A DNA stretch of 64,000 nucleotides from Mycobacterium sp. AZCC_0083 (GTDB lineage: Bacteria; Actinomycetota; Actinomycetes; Mycobacteriales; Mycobacteriaceae): contig NZ_JACHGP010000012.1 in the NCBI RefSeq assembly GCF_014202335.1, positions 124,001 through 188,000 of the forward strand. The letters are read 5' to 3'. Shown here piece after piece: positions 8,153 through 17,937 of this stretch. Below the pieces are notes generated by a model. The model was not told the origin of the DNA. It searched no databases and was given only the letters and a program-made list of their open reading frames with translations. Every line of letters begins with the position of its first letter. Positions within the stretch are counted from its first letter, which is position 1. The position numbers and the translations under genes are program-made.

Positions 8153-11100
8153 GCGGCGTCCAACAGCGCGGCCAGTTCACCGGCGCCCGGCAGCTCGTCG
8201 GGCGCGACCGTGACACCGCTGCGCACGTAGTGGAAGGCCGCCCGCACCGACGACACCGGAACACGTCGCATCGCGGCCCACGCCAGCCGGTACACGGCGA
8301 GCTGAATTGCATTCTGCCGCAACGCCTCGGGCGTATCGGGCGCTTCACCGGTCTTCCAGTCGACGACGGTGACGCCGCCGTCGTCGTCAGCGAAAACGGC
8401 GTCGATGCGGCCGCGCACCACGGTGTCGCCCAGCACCATGTCGAACGGCGTCTCCACGTCGACCGGTGTGCGGGTCGCCCACCGTGACAGCGCGAACGCG
8501 GCCTGCAACTCGGCAAGGTCGTCGTCCTCTGCGCGACCGAAATCACCGTCGACCGCCCCTGGCAGGTCATCGAGGTCGAACAACCGCTCGGCGTGATAGA
8601 AGCGCTGCACCCAGGCGTGGAACGCCGTGCCCAGCGACGCGTGGGGGTCGGGACGGGCGGGCATCCTGCGTTGCAGCCGCTGAGCCGCACCCCCGGGATC
8701 GCGACCGATGTCCACCAACGCACTCACCGATAGCTGAGCGGGCAGCGCGACGGGCAGGCGTTGCACCGCACGCTCGCGTTCGGCCAGCAGGGCGTCGACG
8801 TCAGCCGCCCAACCATCCACGTCGCCTGAATCGGCGGTATCGGGGGCGCCGTCCTTTCCCCGGTCGCTTCGCTCGCCCCGATCCTTTCCCCCGTCGCTTC
8901 GCTCGCCCCGATCACCGATCACCGACGCCACCAGCTCGGCACCCCGATCCAGGTCGACCCTGGCCGCGGCCGCCGGATCGGCCGGCCACGACCGCTCGGT
9001 CACCGATTCCTGCAGCGGATTCCGGTCGCCATCGGCAGGGGCGGGCGCCCACTCGTCGACGACACCGCAGGGATCGCCCTCGGCCGCCGACTGCTCGATC
9101 ACGTCACGGATCTCGACGAGGAAATCCGATGGTCCCCTCGGCTTGAGCTCGGTGGCACCCCAGTGGTGGCCCGTCAGCAGCAGCGTGTCCTCGGCACGGG
9201 TGAGCGCCACGTACAGCAGGCGGCGCTCCTCGTCGACGCGGCGTTGGTCGAGGCGACGCTTGTGTTCGGTGATCTTGTCCGACAACGCCTTGCGGTCGTT
9301 GACATCACTGGTGTCGAGAACCGGCACGCCGTGTTCCGATACCGTCGCGCGGTCACCGCGCAGCAGCGGCGGCAGGTCGGCCGGGTCCGACAACCAGGTC
9401 CGTGGCGACGCGGTCGACGGGAACACCCGAGCGCTCAGGTGCGGCACGGCGACGACCTGCCATTCCAGTCCCTTCGCCGCGTGCACCGTCAGGATCTGCA
9501 CCCGATCGTGCGCGACGCTGAGCTCGGCGGGCGCCAGGCCGTTCTCCACGTCCATCGCGGCATCGAGGTAGCTCAGCAGACCGGACACCGAAGCCCCTGG
9601 CCGGGCGGCGAAGTCGGCCACCACGTCGGTGAAGGCGTCGAGGTGCTCCGTGCCGCTCCACCCTGCCGAAACCATCCGCGCCGCACGCACTTCTGCGTCG
9701 ACGCCGAGCATGCGCCGCACCTCGGCGACGACGTCGGGCAGCGGATGGTGCAGCTGAGCGCGCAGCAGCGTCAGCTCGCGGCCCAGCGCCACGATGCGAC
9801 GGTGCCCCTCTTGCGAGTACCGGTCCGTCGGTCCCGGGTGCCCAATCGCATCGGCCAGGCACGCGGAGTCTGCATCCGGCCCCGCGGCGGCCACGATCTC
9901 GGCGGCGGACGCGCGGTCGGCGGCCCGCCCGGAGGCGTCGAGTTCCACGGCACGCCGCCACAGCGCGGTGACGTCGGCCGCGCCGAGCCGCCAGCGCGGC
10001 CCGGTCAGCACCCGCATCGCGGCGGCCCCCGCGGTGGGGTCGGCGGCCAGCCGCAACATCGCCACCACGTCGGCGACCTCCGAGATGGCCAGCAGGCCGG
10101 ACAGCCCGACGACCTCGACGGGCACACCGCGCGCAGTCAGTGCGTCGGCGATCGGCGCGGCGTCGGCGTTGCGGCGCACCAGCACCGCTGCCGTGGGCAC
10201 CGCCGCCCCGGCATCACGGGCACCGTGGTAGATCCTGGCCAATTCGTCTGCTACCCAGATTCTTTCGCGTGCCACGTCGGCCAGCAGCGCGCACCGGATG
10301 GTGCCGGGTTGAGCGTCGGGGCGGGGCAGCAGTTCACGCACTGCCACCGACCGGCGGCGTGCCTCTGTCGACACCGCGTTGGCCAGCCGCAGCGCGCGGG
10401 GCGGGTTGCGCCAGCTGGTGCGCAGTTCCAGGGTCGGCGCAGGCGTGCCATCCGCATGGCAGAAGTCCGTGGTGAACCGCGGCAGATTCGTCGCCGATGC
10501 GCCCCGCCAACCGTAGATCGACTGAATGGGGTCGCCGACGGCGGTCAACGCAAGGTCGTCATCGACTCCCCCGCCGAACAGCGACGACAAGGCGATCCGC
10601 TGGGCGTGGCCGGTGTCCTGGTACTCGTCGAGCAGCACCACCCGGTAACGCGCCCGCAGCTCCGCACCCACCTGCGGGAAGGCGGCAGCCAGGCGGGCCG
10701 CCGCGGACATCTGCATGCCGAAGTCCATGACGTTCTCGGCCCGCATCCTGGCGTGCAGCGCGTCGACCAACGGGACCAGTTCGGCACGCTCGGTCTGGGT
10801 GGCCAGCATCTTGAGCAGCGACTGGTTCGGCCCGCCGTCGCGTTGCCGCGGCCCGGCAGGCAGGGTGTGCACCAACCGCTCGAGTTCGAGGTGGGTGTCG
10901 CGGACCTGACCGGTGTCGACGAGGTGTTCGGCGAGCTGCCCGGCCAGGCGCAACACCATCGCGGTCACCGCGGCAGGCGACTTCTCGGTGTCCAGCGGGC
11001 CCGGGTGCTCGCACACCACGCGATACGCCAGCTGCCACAGCTCGGTCTCGCTGATCAGCCGGGCCGACGGCTCCACCGGCAGCAGCAGACCGTGCTCGCG

Positions 11101-11463
11101 CAGCAGGGTGCCCGCGAAGGCGTGATAGGTCGCCACCGTCGCCTGTTCGTCGGCGGCGTCGCCCTGGCCCCCGGGAATGAGGCCCGCACCGGCGAGCCGC
11201 GCCAGCCGGGTCCTGACCCGGCGCAGCAGTTGGCCCGACGCCTTGCGGGTGAAGGTCAGCCCGAGCACCTCGCTCGGACGGGCGTGGCCGTTGGCCACCA
11301 GCCACACCACCCGCGCGGCCATCGTCTCGGTCTTGCCCGCCCCCGCCCCCGCGATCACCACCAGTGGCCCCGGCGGCGCCTCGATGACCGCGGCCTGTTC
11401 CTCGGTCGGCGCGAAGATGCCGAGCGCATCGGCGAGTTCGACCGGACCGTAACGGGCGGTCAT
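8149..11463 (-). CDS. adnB: AdnB subunit of the AdnAB helicase-nuclease
   Basis: 1104 residues. The N-terminal UvrD-type helicase has Walker A IAGAGAGKT (about residue 35), motif II VLLDEYQDTGH and further superfamily-I motifs (DPIQSIYGWRGA, ILTVHAAKGLEW, LLYVALTRAED). The C-terminal RecB-family nuclease has its active-site Asp/Lys in VVDWKTGEA (near residue 1035), followed by the Gln and Tyr of QLAVY. AdnAB resects double-strand break ends and is the mycobacterial counterpart of RecBCD/AddAB. The ATG at 11463 overlaps the adnA stop (ATGA). Between the two domains, residues about 855-880 carry an odd GERSD-GK duplication encoded by two tandem 30-bp repeat units (8853-8912). Confidence 0.95.
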   Translation of the reverse strand: MTARYGPVELADALGIFAPTEEQAAVIEAPPGPLVVIAGAGAGKTETMAARVVWLVANGHARPSEVLGLTFTRKASGQLLRRVRTRLARLAGAGLIPGGQGDAADEQATVATYHAFAGTLLREHGLLLPVEPSARLISETELWQLAYRVVCEHPGPLDTEKSPAAVTAMVLRLAGQLAEHLVDTGQVRDTHLELERLVHTLPAGPRQRDGGPNQSLLKMLATQTERAELVPLVDALHARMRAENVMDFGMQMSAAARLAAAFPQVGAELRARYRVVLLDEYQDTGHAQRIALSSLFGGGVDDDLALTAVGDPIQSIYGWRGASATNLPRFTTDFCHADGTPAPTLELRTSWRNPPRALRLANAVSTEARRRSVAVRELLPRPDAQPGTIRCALLADVARERIWVADELARIYHGARDAGAAVPTAAVLVRRNADAAPIADALTARGVPVEVVGLSGLLAISEVADVVAMLRLAADPTAGAAAMRVLTGPRWRLGAADVTALWRRAVELDASGRAADRASAAEIVAAAGPDADSACLADAIGHPGPTDRYSQEGHRRIVALGRELTLLRAQLHHPLPDVVAEVRRMLGVDAEVRAARMVSAGWSGTEHLDAFTDVVADFAARPGASVSGLLSYLDAAMDVENGLAPAELSVAHDRVQILTVHAAKGLEWQVVAVPHLSARVFPSTASPRTWLSDPADLPPLLRGDRATVSEHGVPVLDTSDVNDRKALSDKITEHKRRLDQRRVDEERRLLYVALTRAEDTLLLTGHHWGATELKPRGPSDFLVEIRDVIEQSAAEGDPCGVVDEWAPAPADGDRNPLQESVTERSWPADPAAAARVDLDRGAELVASVIGDRGERSDGGKDRGERSDRGKDGAPDTADSGDVDGWAADVDALLAERERAVQRLPVALPAQLSVSALVDIGRDPGGAAQRLQRRMPARPDPHASLGTAFHAWVQRFYHAERLFDLDDLPGAVDGDFGRAEDDDLAELQAAFALSRWATRTPVDVETPFDMVLGDTVVRGRIDAVFADDDGGVTVVDWKTGEAPDTPEALRQNAIQLAVYRLAWAAMRRVPVSSVRAAFHYVRSGVTVAPDELPGAGELAALLDAA
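8853..8912. repeat. Two tandem 30-bp units of the dispersed GTCGCTTCGCTCGCCCC repeat, inside adnB
   Basis: Two near-identical 30-bp units (8853-8882 and 8883-8912) each contain the core GTCGCTTCGCTCGCCCC (8863-8879 and 8893-8909). The unit length keeps the adnB frame open. The repeat is translated on the minus strand as two copies of a GERSD-GK peptide in the linker between helicase and nuclease. The same core occurs at five more places in the window. Confidence 0.85.
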
Positions 11464-14400
11464 GCTCGTCCCCCGATCGCGGCCTGTGCCGGGCAGATCG
11501 CCCGCACCGGGCAGTGCGCACACCCGTCGTTGATGCGTGCCACGAACTCGGGCCCCTGCGTGGCGGCGGCGGCGTCGCGCACGGACTCCCGCAGGGCTTC
11601 CCGACCCTCGGCGGTCATCGGGTCCTGGTCACGTTCGCATGCCCCGGTCGAACCGACCTTGCCGAGATACACCAGGCGGCCCCCGCCGGCCTGATCACCG
11701 TGCGGCAGAAGACCTTCGGTGATGGCCAGCTGATAAGCCGCCAACTGGGCGTGCCGTTGGGCGTCATCCTTGGTGACCGGGGTCTTGCCGGTCTTGACGT
11801 CGACGACGACCAGCCGGCCCTCGGCGTCGCGCTCCAACCGGTCGACCCGGCCGCGCACCCGCACCCCCGGCCGCAAGCCTTCGGCAGGCTCCACGATGCC
11901 GTCCACGTCGATCTCGGTACCGACCTCGGTGAACTCCCTGCGCGTCCCGGCCCGCCACTGCGCGAACGTCGACAGCATCGTGCGGTGGCGCTGCAACTCA
12001 TTGTCGGAGTGCCACTGCGAGTCGAACGGCAGCTCCGCCCAATGCCGTTCGAGCTCGGCGATCATCTGCTCCTCGCCCATGGTGGGGTCGGCGACCAGCG
12101 CATGGATCAGCGACCCCAGCGCCGAACGGACGTCGCGTCCGTCGGCTCCGCCATGGCGCTCCAGCAGCCAGCGCAGTGGGCAGTCGGTCAGCGTCTGCAG
12201 CCGCGACGGCGACAGCGTCACGACGTGGCCCTCGCCCGACCACAACGGGTCGTCGGTGGACAACGGCGTCGTGCCGTACCACTGCTCCGGGTCGGCACCG
12301 GGCACGCCTGCCACCGCCAAGCGTGCCAATTGTGCTGCTGCACAGGCACGCGACGCCTCGTCGACCGCCTCGGCAGGGGCGCACACCACCGCACGCAACC
12401 GTCCCACCAGCGCGGCGGGCGCCAACACCCGTGGCGCATGGACCGGGACGGGATCGGTCTCGGCGTCGCTGCCGGTGGCCAGGGCCGCGAGCTCGGCGCA
12501 GAACGGGGACGGCATCGCCGACTCGTCGCCCTCGTCACCGTCGACCGCCGTGACGACGACGTGCGAGCGGGCCCGTCCCAACGCCGCGACGAGCAGCCTG
12601 CGCTCCTCGGCAAGCAGCGGCGCCCTGGTCGACACCGACCGGGTCATCGGATCGGCGACGCCGTCGAGCACGTCGACCAGATGTTGCGTCGCGAGGATGC
12701 CGCCGCGTGGAACGGTGTTGGGCCACAACCCCTCCTGCAGCCCGGCGATCACCACGACCTCCCATTCACGACCAAGCGCGGCATGCGCGCTCAGCACCGC
12801 GACGGACTCCCCCGCCCGGCGGTCATCCCTGCCGATCACGGGCAGCGCCATCGCGCGCACGTGATCCACCAACCCCGTCAACGACGCACCCGCGGTACGC
12901 GTCACGTATTGCTCGGCGACGTCGAATAGCGCGGTCACCGCATCGAGGTCGCGGCCCGCCTGCACACCGCCCGACCCACCACGTTCGATCGCGGTCAGCC
13001 AGCGGCGTTGCAGGCCGCTCTGGTGCCACGCCTGCCACAGCGTGACCCGGGGATCCCGTTGGCGCGCTTCGCCACGACCGGCCGCGTCGAGCACCGTCGC
13101 GACCCCGCGCAACGGCCGGGCAAGTTGATCGGGCAGGTCGGGCAGTCCTCCTGGGATGCCCTCGAGCAATCCGACGAGCAGGTCGGCGAACTCGCGCGGC
13201 GGCTGGCTTCCGTCTGCCCTGCGCAGCGCGCGACGCAACTGCCGCAACGACACCGGGTCGACGCGTCCCATCGGCCCGGTCACCAGCGACGTCGCCCGGG
13301 CACCGTCGAGGCCGTGGATGGTGGCGTCCAGCACCGTCAACAACGCGGCCACGGCCGGGTGTTCTGCCAGGGCGGTCGTCGAGGGCTGATCCACCGGCAC
13401 CCCCGAAGCGGCCAATGCGCGGGCCAGCGACGTTCCTGCGCGCGGCACCGACCGCACGATGACGGCCATCTCCGACCACGGCACGCCGTCGATCAGGTGT
13501 GCGCGGCGCAGCGCATCCGCGACCAGCGCCGACTCGGCGTGCGGCGACGCCGCGATCCGCACGCGAACCGAACCGTCCCGTGAATCGTCACCGGTGATTT
13601 CGCGGGCCGCGTCCGCACCGGAGAGCCGTCGCGCGATGCCGGTCACCGCGCGCGCCACGGCGGGTGCGCAGCGGTGCGACTCCGTCAAGACGACGGCAGG
13701 CGCCGCGTCGTCGCGCAACAGTTCGGGATCGGCGCCGCGGTAACCGAATACGGCCTGGTTGGGATCCCCTGCGATGACGCTGAGCTCCGCGCCTGCGGCC
13801 AGCACCCGGACCAGCCGGGCGGCCTGCGGATCGAGGTGTTGAGCATCGTCGACCAGCAGCAGCTGAATGCGTGCCCGCTCGGCGGCCAGCAGCTCCTGGT
13901 CCATGGCGAATGCGTCCAACGCGGCACCGACGAGTTCGGCAGCCCCGAGTGCGGGCACGGTCGCTTGCGGCGCCGCCATGCCGACCGCCGAGCGGAGCAG
14001 CATCACCTGCTCGTAGACCTGGGCGAACCGCCCTGCGGCCACCCACTCGGGGCGCTGGGCCCTCCGCCCGATGCGTTGCAGCTCAAGCGGATCGACTCCA
14101 CGTTCAGCGCAGCGTGCCAGCAGGTCGCGCAGTTCGGTGGCGAACCCGACGGTCAGGAGTGCCGGCCGCAACTGTGCCGGCCAGCGGACCGACGCATCGT
14201 CACCGTCCTCGAAGTCACCGGCCAGCAGCTCGCGGATGATGCCGTCCTGCTCGGCGCTGGTGATCAGCCGCGGCGGCGGATCCCCGTTGCGTCGAGCCGC
14301 CTGACCGAGCACCGCGAAGGCGTACGAGTGCACCGTCCTGACCAGCGGCTCGCGCACGGCCACCGGCCCAGACGTGGCGTCGCCCAGAAGCGCCGACGTG

Positions 14401-14609
14401 ACCGCCGCCCTTGCCTGCATGCCCAGCCTTGCCGAACCGGTCAGCAGCAGAACGGATTCGGGATCGCAGCCCGCGGCGATTCGGCCAGCAGCGATCCGGG
14501 TCAACAGCTGCGACTTGCCCGTTCCAGGACCGCCGAGCAGGCGCACGGTGCCGTGCAGACCAGGCTCGGTCAGCGCGGCGGGCGACAGGTCGACGTGCGA
14601 AGCGGGCAT
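11460..14609 (-). CDS. adnA: AdnA subunit of the AdnAB helicase-nuclease
   Basis: 1049 residues. The helicase-like N-terminus has a Walker A of the form GGPGTGKSQ (about residues 26-34) and motif II LLLVDDAQHLDP. The C-terminal RecB-type nuclease carries VVDVKTGKTPV (about residue 937) and QLAAYQL. Four Cys typical of the AddB/AdnA iron-sulfur nuclease are visible: one in LTDCPLRWLL and three in CAHCPVRAIC near the C-terminus. With AdnB it forms the heterodimer that processes DNA ends; the gene order adnA-adnB with ATGA overlap is conserved in mycobacteria. Its start lies about 65 bases from the divergent lipV-like gene. Confidence 0.95.
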   Translation of the reverse strand: MPASHVDLSPAALTEPGLHGTVRLLGGPGTGKSQLLTRIAAGRIAAGCDPESVLLLTGSARLGMQARAAVTSALLGDATSGPVAVREPLVRTVHSYAFAVLGQAARRNGDPPPRLITSAEQDGIIRELLAGDFEDGDDASVRWPAQLRPALLTVGFATELRDLLARCAERGVDPLELQRIGRRAQRPEWVAAGRFAQVYEQVMLLRSAVGMAAPQATVPALGAAELVGAALDAFAMDQELLAAERARIQLLLVDDAQHLDPQAARLVRVLAAGAELSVIAGDPNQAVFGYRGADPELLRDDAAPAVVLTESHRCAPAVARAVTGIARRLSGADAAREITGDDSRDGSVRVRIAASPHAESALVADALRRAHLIDGVPWSEMAVIVRSVPRAGTSLARALAASGVPVDQPSTTALAEHPAVAALLTVLDATIHGLDGARATSLVTGPMGRVDPVSLRQLRRALRRADGSQPPREFADLLVGLLEGIPGGLPDLPDQLARPLRGVATVLDAAGRGEARQRDPRVTLWQAWHQSGLQRRWLTAIERGGSGGVQAGRDLDAVTALFDVAEQYVTRTAGASLTGLVDHVRAMALPVIGRDDRRAGESVAVLSAHAALGREWEVVVIAGLQEGLWPNTVPRGGILATQHLVDVLDGVADPMTRSVSTRAPLLAEERRLLVAALGRARSHVVVTAVDGDEGDESAMPSPFCAELAALATGSDAETDPVPVHAPRVLAPAALVGRLRAVVCAPAEAVDEASRACAAAQLARLAVAGVPGADPEQWYGTTPLSTDDPLWSGEGHVVTLSPSRLQTLTDCPLRWLLERHGGADGRDVRSALGSLIHALVADPTMGEEQMIAELERHWAELPFDSQWHSDNELQRHRTMLSTFAQWRAGTRREFTEVGTEIDVDGIVEPAEGLRPGVRVRGRVDRLERDAEGRLVVVDVKTGKTPVTKDDAQRHAQLAAYQLAITEGLLPHGDQAGGGRLVYLGKVGSTGACERDQDPMTAEGREALRESVRDAAAATQGPEFVARINDGCAHCPVRAICPAQAAIGGRA

Positions 14610-14673
14610 GACGACAGGACACCACGGGGGTCCGACAAATCAGCCCGACGCGCCTGCTGGCAGCATCGATGCC

Positions 14674-15465
14674 GTGGCCTCCCATACCGACGCGCTGAAC
14701 ACCTACCGCTACGGCCCAGCCGGGCCGACCCAGATCCTGGCCATCCATGGGCTGACCGGACACGGCCGACGGTGGGAGCCACTGGCCAACCGGCACCTGC
14801 CCGAGTACTCGATCGCCGCGCCGGACCTGCTCGGCCACGGCCGGTCGTCATGGGCCGCACCGTGGACCATCGACGCCAACGTGGCCGCGCTGGCAACGGT
14901 GCTGGACGCCGATTCGGCGGGCCCGGTGACGGTGGTCGGACATTCGTTCGGCGGCGCGATCGCGCTGGCTCTCGCGGCGACCCGGCCCGATCTGGTCGCG
15001 GCGCTGGTGCTGCTCGATCCCGCGGTTGGCCTGGACGGCGCCTGGATGCACGAGATCGCCGACTCGATGATGGAGTCGCCGGACTACACCGACCGTGACG
15101 AGGCTCGCAACGAGAAGGTCTCTGGCTCTTGGGCCGACGTCCCCGCGGCCGACGTCGACGCCGAACTCGACGAGCACCTGGTCGCGCTGCCTAACGGACG
15201 CGTCGGCTGGCGGATCGGCATCCCGGCGATGATGTCCTACTGGAGCGAGCTCGCCCGACCATTCGCGTTACCGCGCGAGGGCACGCCCACCTCGTTGATC
15301 CGCGCCACCAGAACCGATCCGCCGTACGTCTCCGAAGAGATCGTCTCGGCGCTCGACGCACGGCTCGGTTCTGACTTCACTCTGCTCGACTTCGACTGCG
15401 ATCACATGGTGGCCCAGTCCAGGCCTGCGGAGACCGCCGAAGTGATCCGCGGGCACGCGGGCTGA
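14674..15465 (+). CDS. lipV: Alpha/beta-hydrolase, LipV-like
   Basis: 263 residues. Alpha/beta-hydrolase fold with oxyanion region AIHGLTGHGRRW, nucleophile elbow VGHSFGGA (Ser), an acid after the sixth strand and the catalytic His in DCDHMVAQ. The family hydrolyses esters or lipids; the substrate is unknown. The GTG at 14674 is chosen because the conserved fold begins about 10 residues later. An ATG at 14608 would add 22 residues and would overlap the adnA start on the other strand. The gene is followed after one base by the alkyltransferase-like gene, so the two probably share a transcript. Confidence 0.85.
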   Translation: MASHTDALNTYRYGPAGPTQILAIHGLTGHGRRWEPLANRHLPEYSIAAPDLLGHGRSSWAAPWTIDANVAALATVLDADSAGPVTVVGHSFGGAIALALAATRPDLVAALVLLDPAVGLDGAWMHEIADSMMESPDYTDRDEARNEKVSGSWADVPAADVDAELDEHLVALPNGRVGWRIGIPAMMSYWSELARPFALPREGTPTSLIRATRTDPPYVSEEIVSALDARLGSDFTLLDFDCDHMVAQSRPAETAEVIRGHAG

Positions 15466-15466
15466 C

Positions 15467-15763
15467 ATGGCACCCGTTACCGACGAGCAGGTCGAGAACG
15501 TGCGTGCCCTCGTCGCGTCGATACCTGCCGGCCGGGTGGCCACCTACGGCGACATCGCTGACGCGGCAGGACTTTCCAGTGCGCGGATCGTCGGGTGGAT
15601 CATGCGCACCGACTCCTCGGACCTGCCGTGGCACCGGGTGCTCGGCGCGTCGGGCAGGCCCGCCGCCCACATTGCGACCCGGCAACTGGAACTGCTTCGC
15701 GCCGAAGGGGTGCTGGCCATCGACGGCCGGGTGCGCCTGGTCGAGGTGCGCCACGAGTTCTGA
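15467..15763 (+). CDS. Alkyltransferase-like (ATL) DNA-repair protein
   Basis: 98 residues matching the DNA-binding C-terminal domain of O6-alkylguanine-DNA alkyltransferase: IPAGRVATYGDIA, the GWIM segment and the active-site loop. The acceptor motif PCHRV of true alkyltransferases is PWHRV here, so the reactive Cys is Trp. That is the hallmark of ATL proteins, which bind alkylated guanine and hand the lesion to nucleotide-excision repair. It corresponds to Rv3204. The ATG starts one base after the preceding stop. Confidence 0.9.
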   Translation: MAPVTDEQVENVRALVASIPAGRVATYGDIADAAGLSSARIVGWIMRTDSSDLPWHRVLGASGRPAAHIATRQLELLRAEGVLAIDGRVRLVEVRHEF

Positions 15764-15769
15764 GGGCGG

Positions 15770-16624
15770 TCAGAGCACCAGTCGAACCAGAGCGGCCGTG
15801 CGCGCGAGGCCGGGGAACGCCGCCGCCGTCGACCGCGGGTGCAGTGCATGGACGGCCAGCCGGAACATCAACGCGCGCAACAGCATCTGCGGCCACTCTG
15901 GCAGGGACGTCCACCGCTCGACAAGCCCGTCGTCGGCCTCACCCCAGGCGAGCGCGTCGACGACCACCACCCCGGCCGCCCACGACGCGGGGCGCCAGTA
16001 CGGCGTGATGTCGGTGATGCCCGGCGCGGTGGTGCCCGCGAACAGCACGGTGCCGTACAGGTCGCCGTGCACCAACTGGCTTGGGCCGCGCGTCGGCCTG
16101 CGCAGCGAGGCAAGCTGATTGATCAGCTCGATCGACCGCTGCCCGTCGGACGAACCGGGCGCCACCTGCGCACCGGGCGGCAGCGCATGCAGTGGACGGT
16201 CCTCCCACGCCGCACGGTCGGCGGCGACGAACACGTCGACGTCGGACCACGGCACGGACGGCGGCTGCGTCAGGAAGCGCGGGCGTTCCAGGCGCGCGGT
16301 CGCCTCGTGCAGCCGCACGGCGGCCGACACGACCTCGTCGTGTCTCGGCTCGGGCGTGCCGGTGACGAATGTGTCGGCGCGCCAACCGGCGACCACGTAG
16401 CGGCCGTCGGTGGAGCGCACGGGGCGGGCCAGCCGCACACCATCGACGAAGAGCGTCTCGCGGACCTTGGCCGACCATGCGGCGCGCGCGTGGTCGGCCA
16501 CCATGGACAGCACGACTTCGCCGCAGCGCCAGCCGCCCTCCCAATTCGAACCGAGGGGCGCGGGCCGAAGCCCGGTGAGGCCGAACGCAGCCAGCACGTG
16601 ATCAGGCGGCTGGTCGGCAGTCAC
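15770..16624 (-). CDS. Actinobacterial TIGR02569-type protein with phosphotransferase-like fold
   Basis: About 284 residues (GTG at 16624; an upstream TTG at 16654 is possible). The sequence resembles the conserved mycobacterial family next to moeZ (Rv3205c). A degenerate aminoglycoside-phosphotransferase pattern is visible: SQLVHGDLYGTVLF in place of the catalytic HxDxxxxN loop, then GITDITPYWRPA where the DFG-like Asp would sit. Catalytic function is uncertain because the Asn is not conserved. The gene lies 7 bases after the ATL stop, tail to tail, and downstream of moeZ on the same strand. Confidence 0.72.
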   Translation of the reverse strand: MTADQPPDHVLAAFGLTGLRPAPLGSNWEGGWRCGEVVLSMVADHARAAWSAKVRETLFVDGVRLARPVRSTDGRYVVAGWRADTFVTGTPEPRHDEVVSAAVRLHEATARLERPRFLTQPPSVPWSDVDVFVAADRAAWEDRPLHALPPGAQVAPGSSDGQRSIELINQLASLRRPTRGPSQLVHGDLYGTVLFAGTTAPGITDITPYWRPASWAAGVVVVDALAWGEADDGLVERWTSLPEWPQMLLRALMFRLAVHALHPRSTAAAFPGLARTAALVRLVL

Positions 16625-16661
16625 ACAGGTCAGACTAAGCTGTGCTCGGGCCAACCCGCCG

Positions 16662-17837
16662 TCAGTACATCACCATGTCGGGTTCGAGTTGCTTGCCCCA
16701 CGCCACGATCCCGCCCTGCACGTGCTTCGCATCGGCGAAGCCGGCGTTCTTCACGATGGCCAGCACCTCGGCCGACCGCACACCCGTCTTGCAGTAGAAC
16801 ACCGGGGTGCGATCGACCTTCAACTTGGCCAACGCCTCACCGGTCTCGAATGCGGACTTCGGGATCAGCTCGGCGCCCTTGATGTGGTTGATGTCCCATT
16901 CGACGGGCTCGCGGACGTCGATCAGCGCCAACGGCTTGCCGGAGTCCAACAGCTCACGAAGTTCGCGCGGAGTGATCGTCGAGTCGGCCGCGGCCTCGGC
17001 GGCGGCCTCGGACACCACACCGCAGAACGCCTCGTAGTCGATCAGCTCGGTGATCTTCGGCGTCGCGGGGTCCTTGCGAATCTTGATCGTGCGGTAGGTC
17101 ATGTCGAGCGCGTCGTAGACCATCAACCGGCCAAGCAGCGGATCGCCGATGCCGGTGATCAGCTTGATGGCCTCGGTGCCCATCACCGACGCGATCGACG
17201 CACACAGGATGCCAAGCACGCCGCCCTCGGCGCATGACGGCACCATCCCCGGCGGTGGTGGCTCGGGGTACAGGTCGCGATAGTTCAGGCCAAGACCGTC
17301 GGGGGCGTCCTCCCAGAACACCGACACCTGACCCTCGAACCGGTAGATCGAGCCCCACACGTAGGGCTTGCCCGCCAGCACCGCGGCGTCGTTGACCAGG
17401 TAGCGGGTCGCGAAGTTGTCGGTGCCGTCGAGGATCAGGTCGTACTGCTCGAACAGCTCGACGGCGTTCGACTCGTCCAGCCGGACCTCGTGCAGCCGCA
17501 CCTCGACCAGCGGGTTGATCTCCAGGACCGAATCCCTGGCGCTCTGCGCCTTGGACCGTCCGATGTCGGACTGACCGTGAATGATCTGGCGCTGCAGGTT
17601 GGATTCGTCGACGACGTCGAAGTCGACGATGCCGATGGTGCCAACGCCAGCGGCGGCCAGGTACAGCAGGGTCGGCGAACCCAGCCCGCCTGCGCCGATC
17701 ACCAGCACGCGAGCGTTCTTGAGCCGCTTCTGCCCGTCCACCCCGAGGTCGGGGATGATCAGGTGGCGGCTGTAGCGCGCAACCTCTTCGCGCGTCAGTT
17801 GAGCAGCTGGCTCGACCAGCGGTGGTAACGGCGACAC
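16662..17837 (-). CDS. moeZ: Adenylyltransferase/sulfurtransferase MoeZ (MoeB-rhodanese fusion)
   Basis: 391 residues. The N-terminal E1-like adenylation domain has the nucleotide loop VIGAGGLGSP (about residues 46-55) and conserved DFDVVDESNLQRQ. The C-terminal rhodanese domain (about residues 280-391) has active-site Cys in VFYCKTGVRSAE. Such proteins activate the C-terminus of small sulfur carriers (MoaD, CysO) and load sulfur, serving molybdopterin and cysteine biosynthesis. It corresponds to Rv3206c. A SigH-like promoter lies upstream (17899-17925). Confidence 0.94.
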   Translation of the reverse strand: MSPLPPLVEPAAQLTREEVARYSRHLIIPDLGVDGQKRLKNARVLVIGAGGLGSPTLLYLAAAGVGTIGIVDFDVVDESNLQRQIIHGQSDIGRSKAQSARDSVLEINPLVEVRLHEVRLDESNAVELFEQYDLILDGTDNFATRYLVNDAAVLAGKPYVWGSIYRFEGQVSVFWEDAPDGLGLNYRDLYPEPPPPGMVPSCAEGGVLGILCASIASVMGTEAIKLITGIGDPLLGRLMVYDALDMTYRTIKIRKDPATPKITELIDYEAFCGVVSEAAAEAAADSTITPRELRELLDSGKPLALIDVREPVEWDINHIKGAELIPKSAFETGEALAKLKVDRTPVFYCKTGVRSAEVLAIVKNAGFADAKHVQGGIVAWGKQLEPDMVMY

Positions 17838-17898
17838 AGTCAGGCTCCTCGACTCGAAATCCCGGGGTCCACGTCAATCACACCAGGCACAGACATTC

Positions 17899-17925
17899 AA
17901 CGACAATCCCAGTGTGAACCTTCCC
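17899..17925 (-). promoter_or_regulatory. Possible SigH-type promoter of moeZ
   Basis: On the minus strand GGGAAGG is followed 16 bases later by CGTT, close to the SigH/SigR pattern (GGGAA(C/T) - about 17 bases - CGTT). It lies 62 bases before the moeZ start. The sixth -35 position is G rather than the usual C or T, so confidence is limited. Regulation by the SigH encoded at 32388 is inference. Confidence 0.4.
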
Positions 17926-17937
17926 AGCGGGACCCCG

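Noticed and set aside
8853..8912. Possible CRISPR-like tandem repeat
   Set aside because: Only two adjacent units without spacers, and the other copies are dispersed singly. There are no cas genes in the window.
9163..11694. 843-codon open frame on the plus strand
   Set aside because: Antisense to adnB. The translation is Arg/Gly/His-rich without motifs, a codon-bias shadow.
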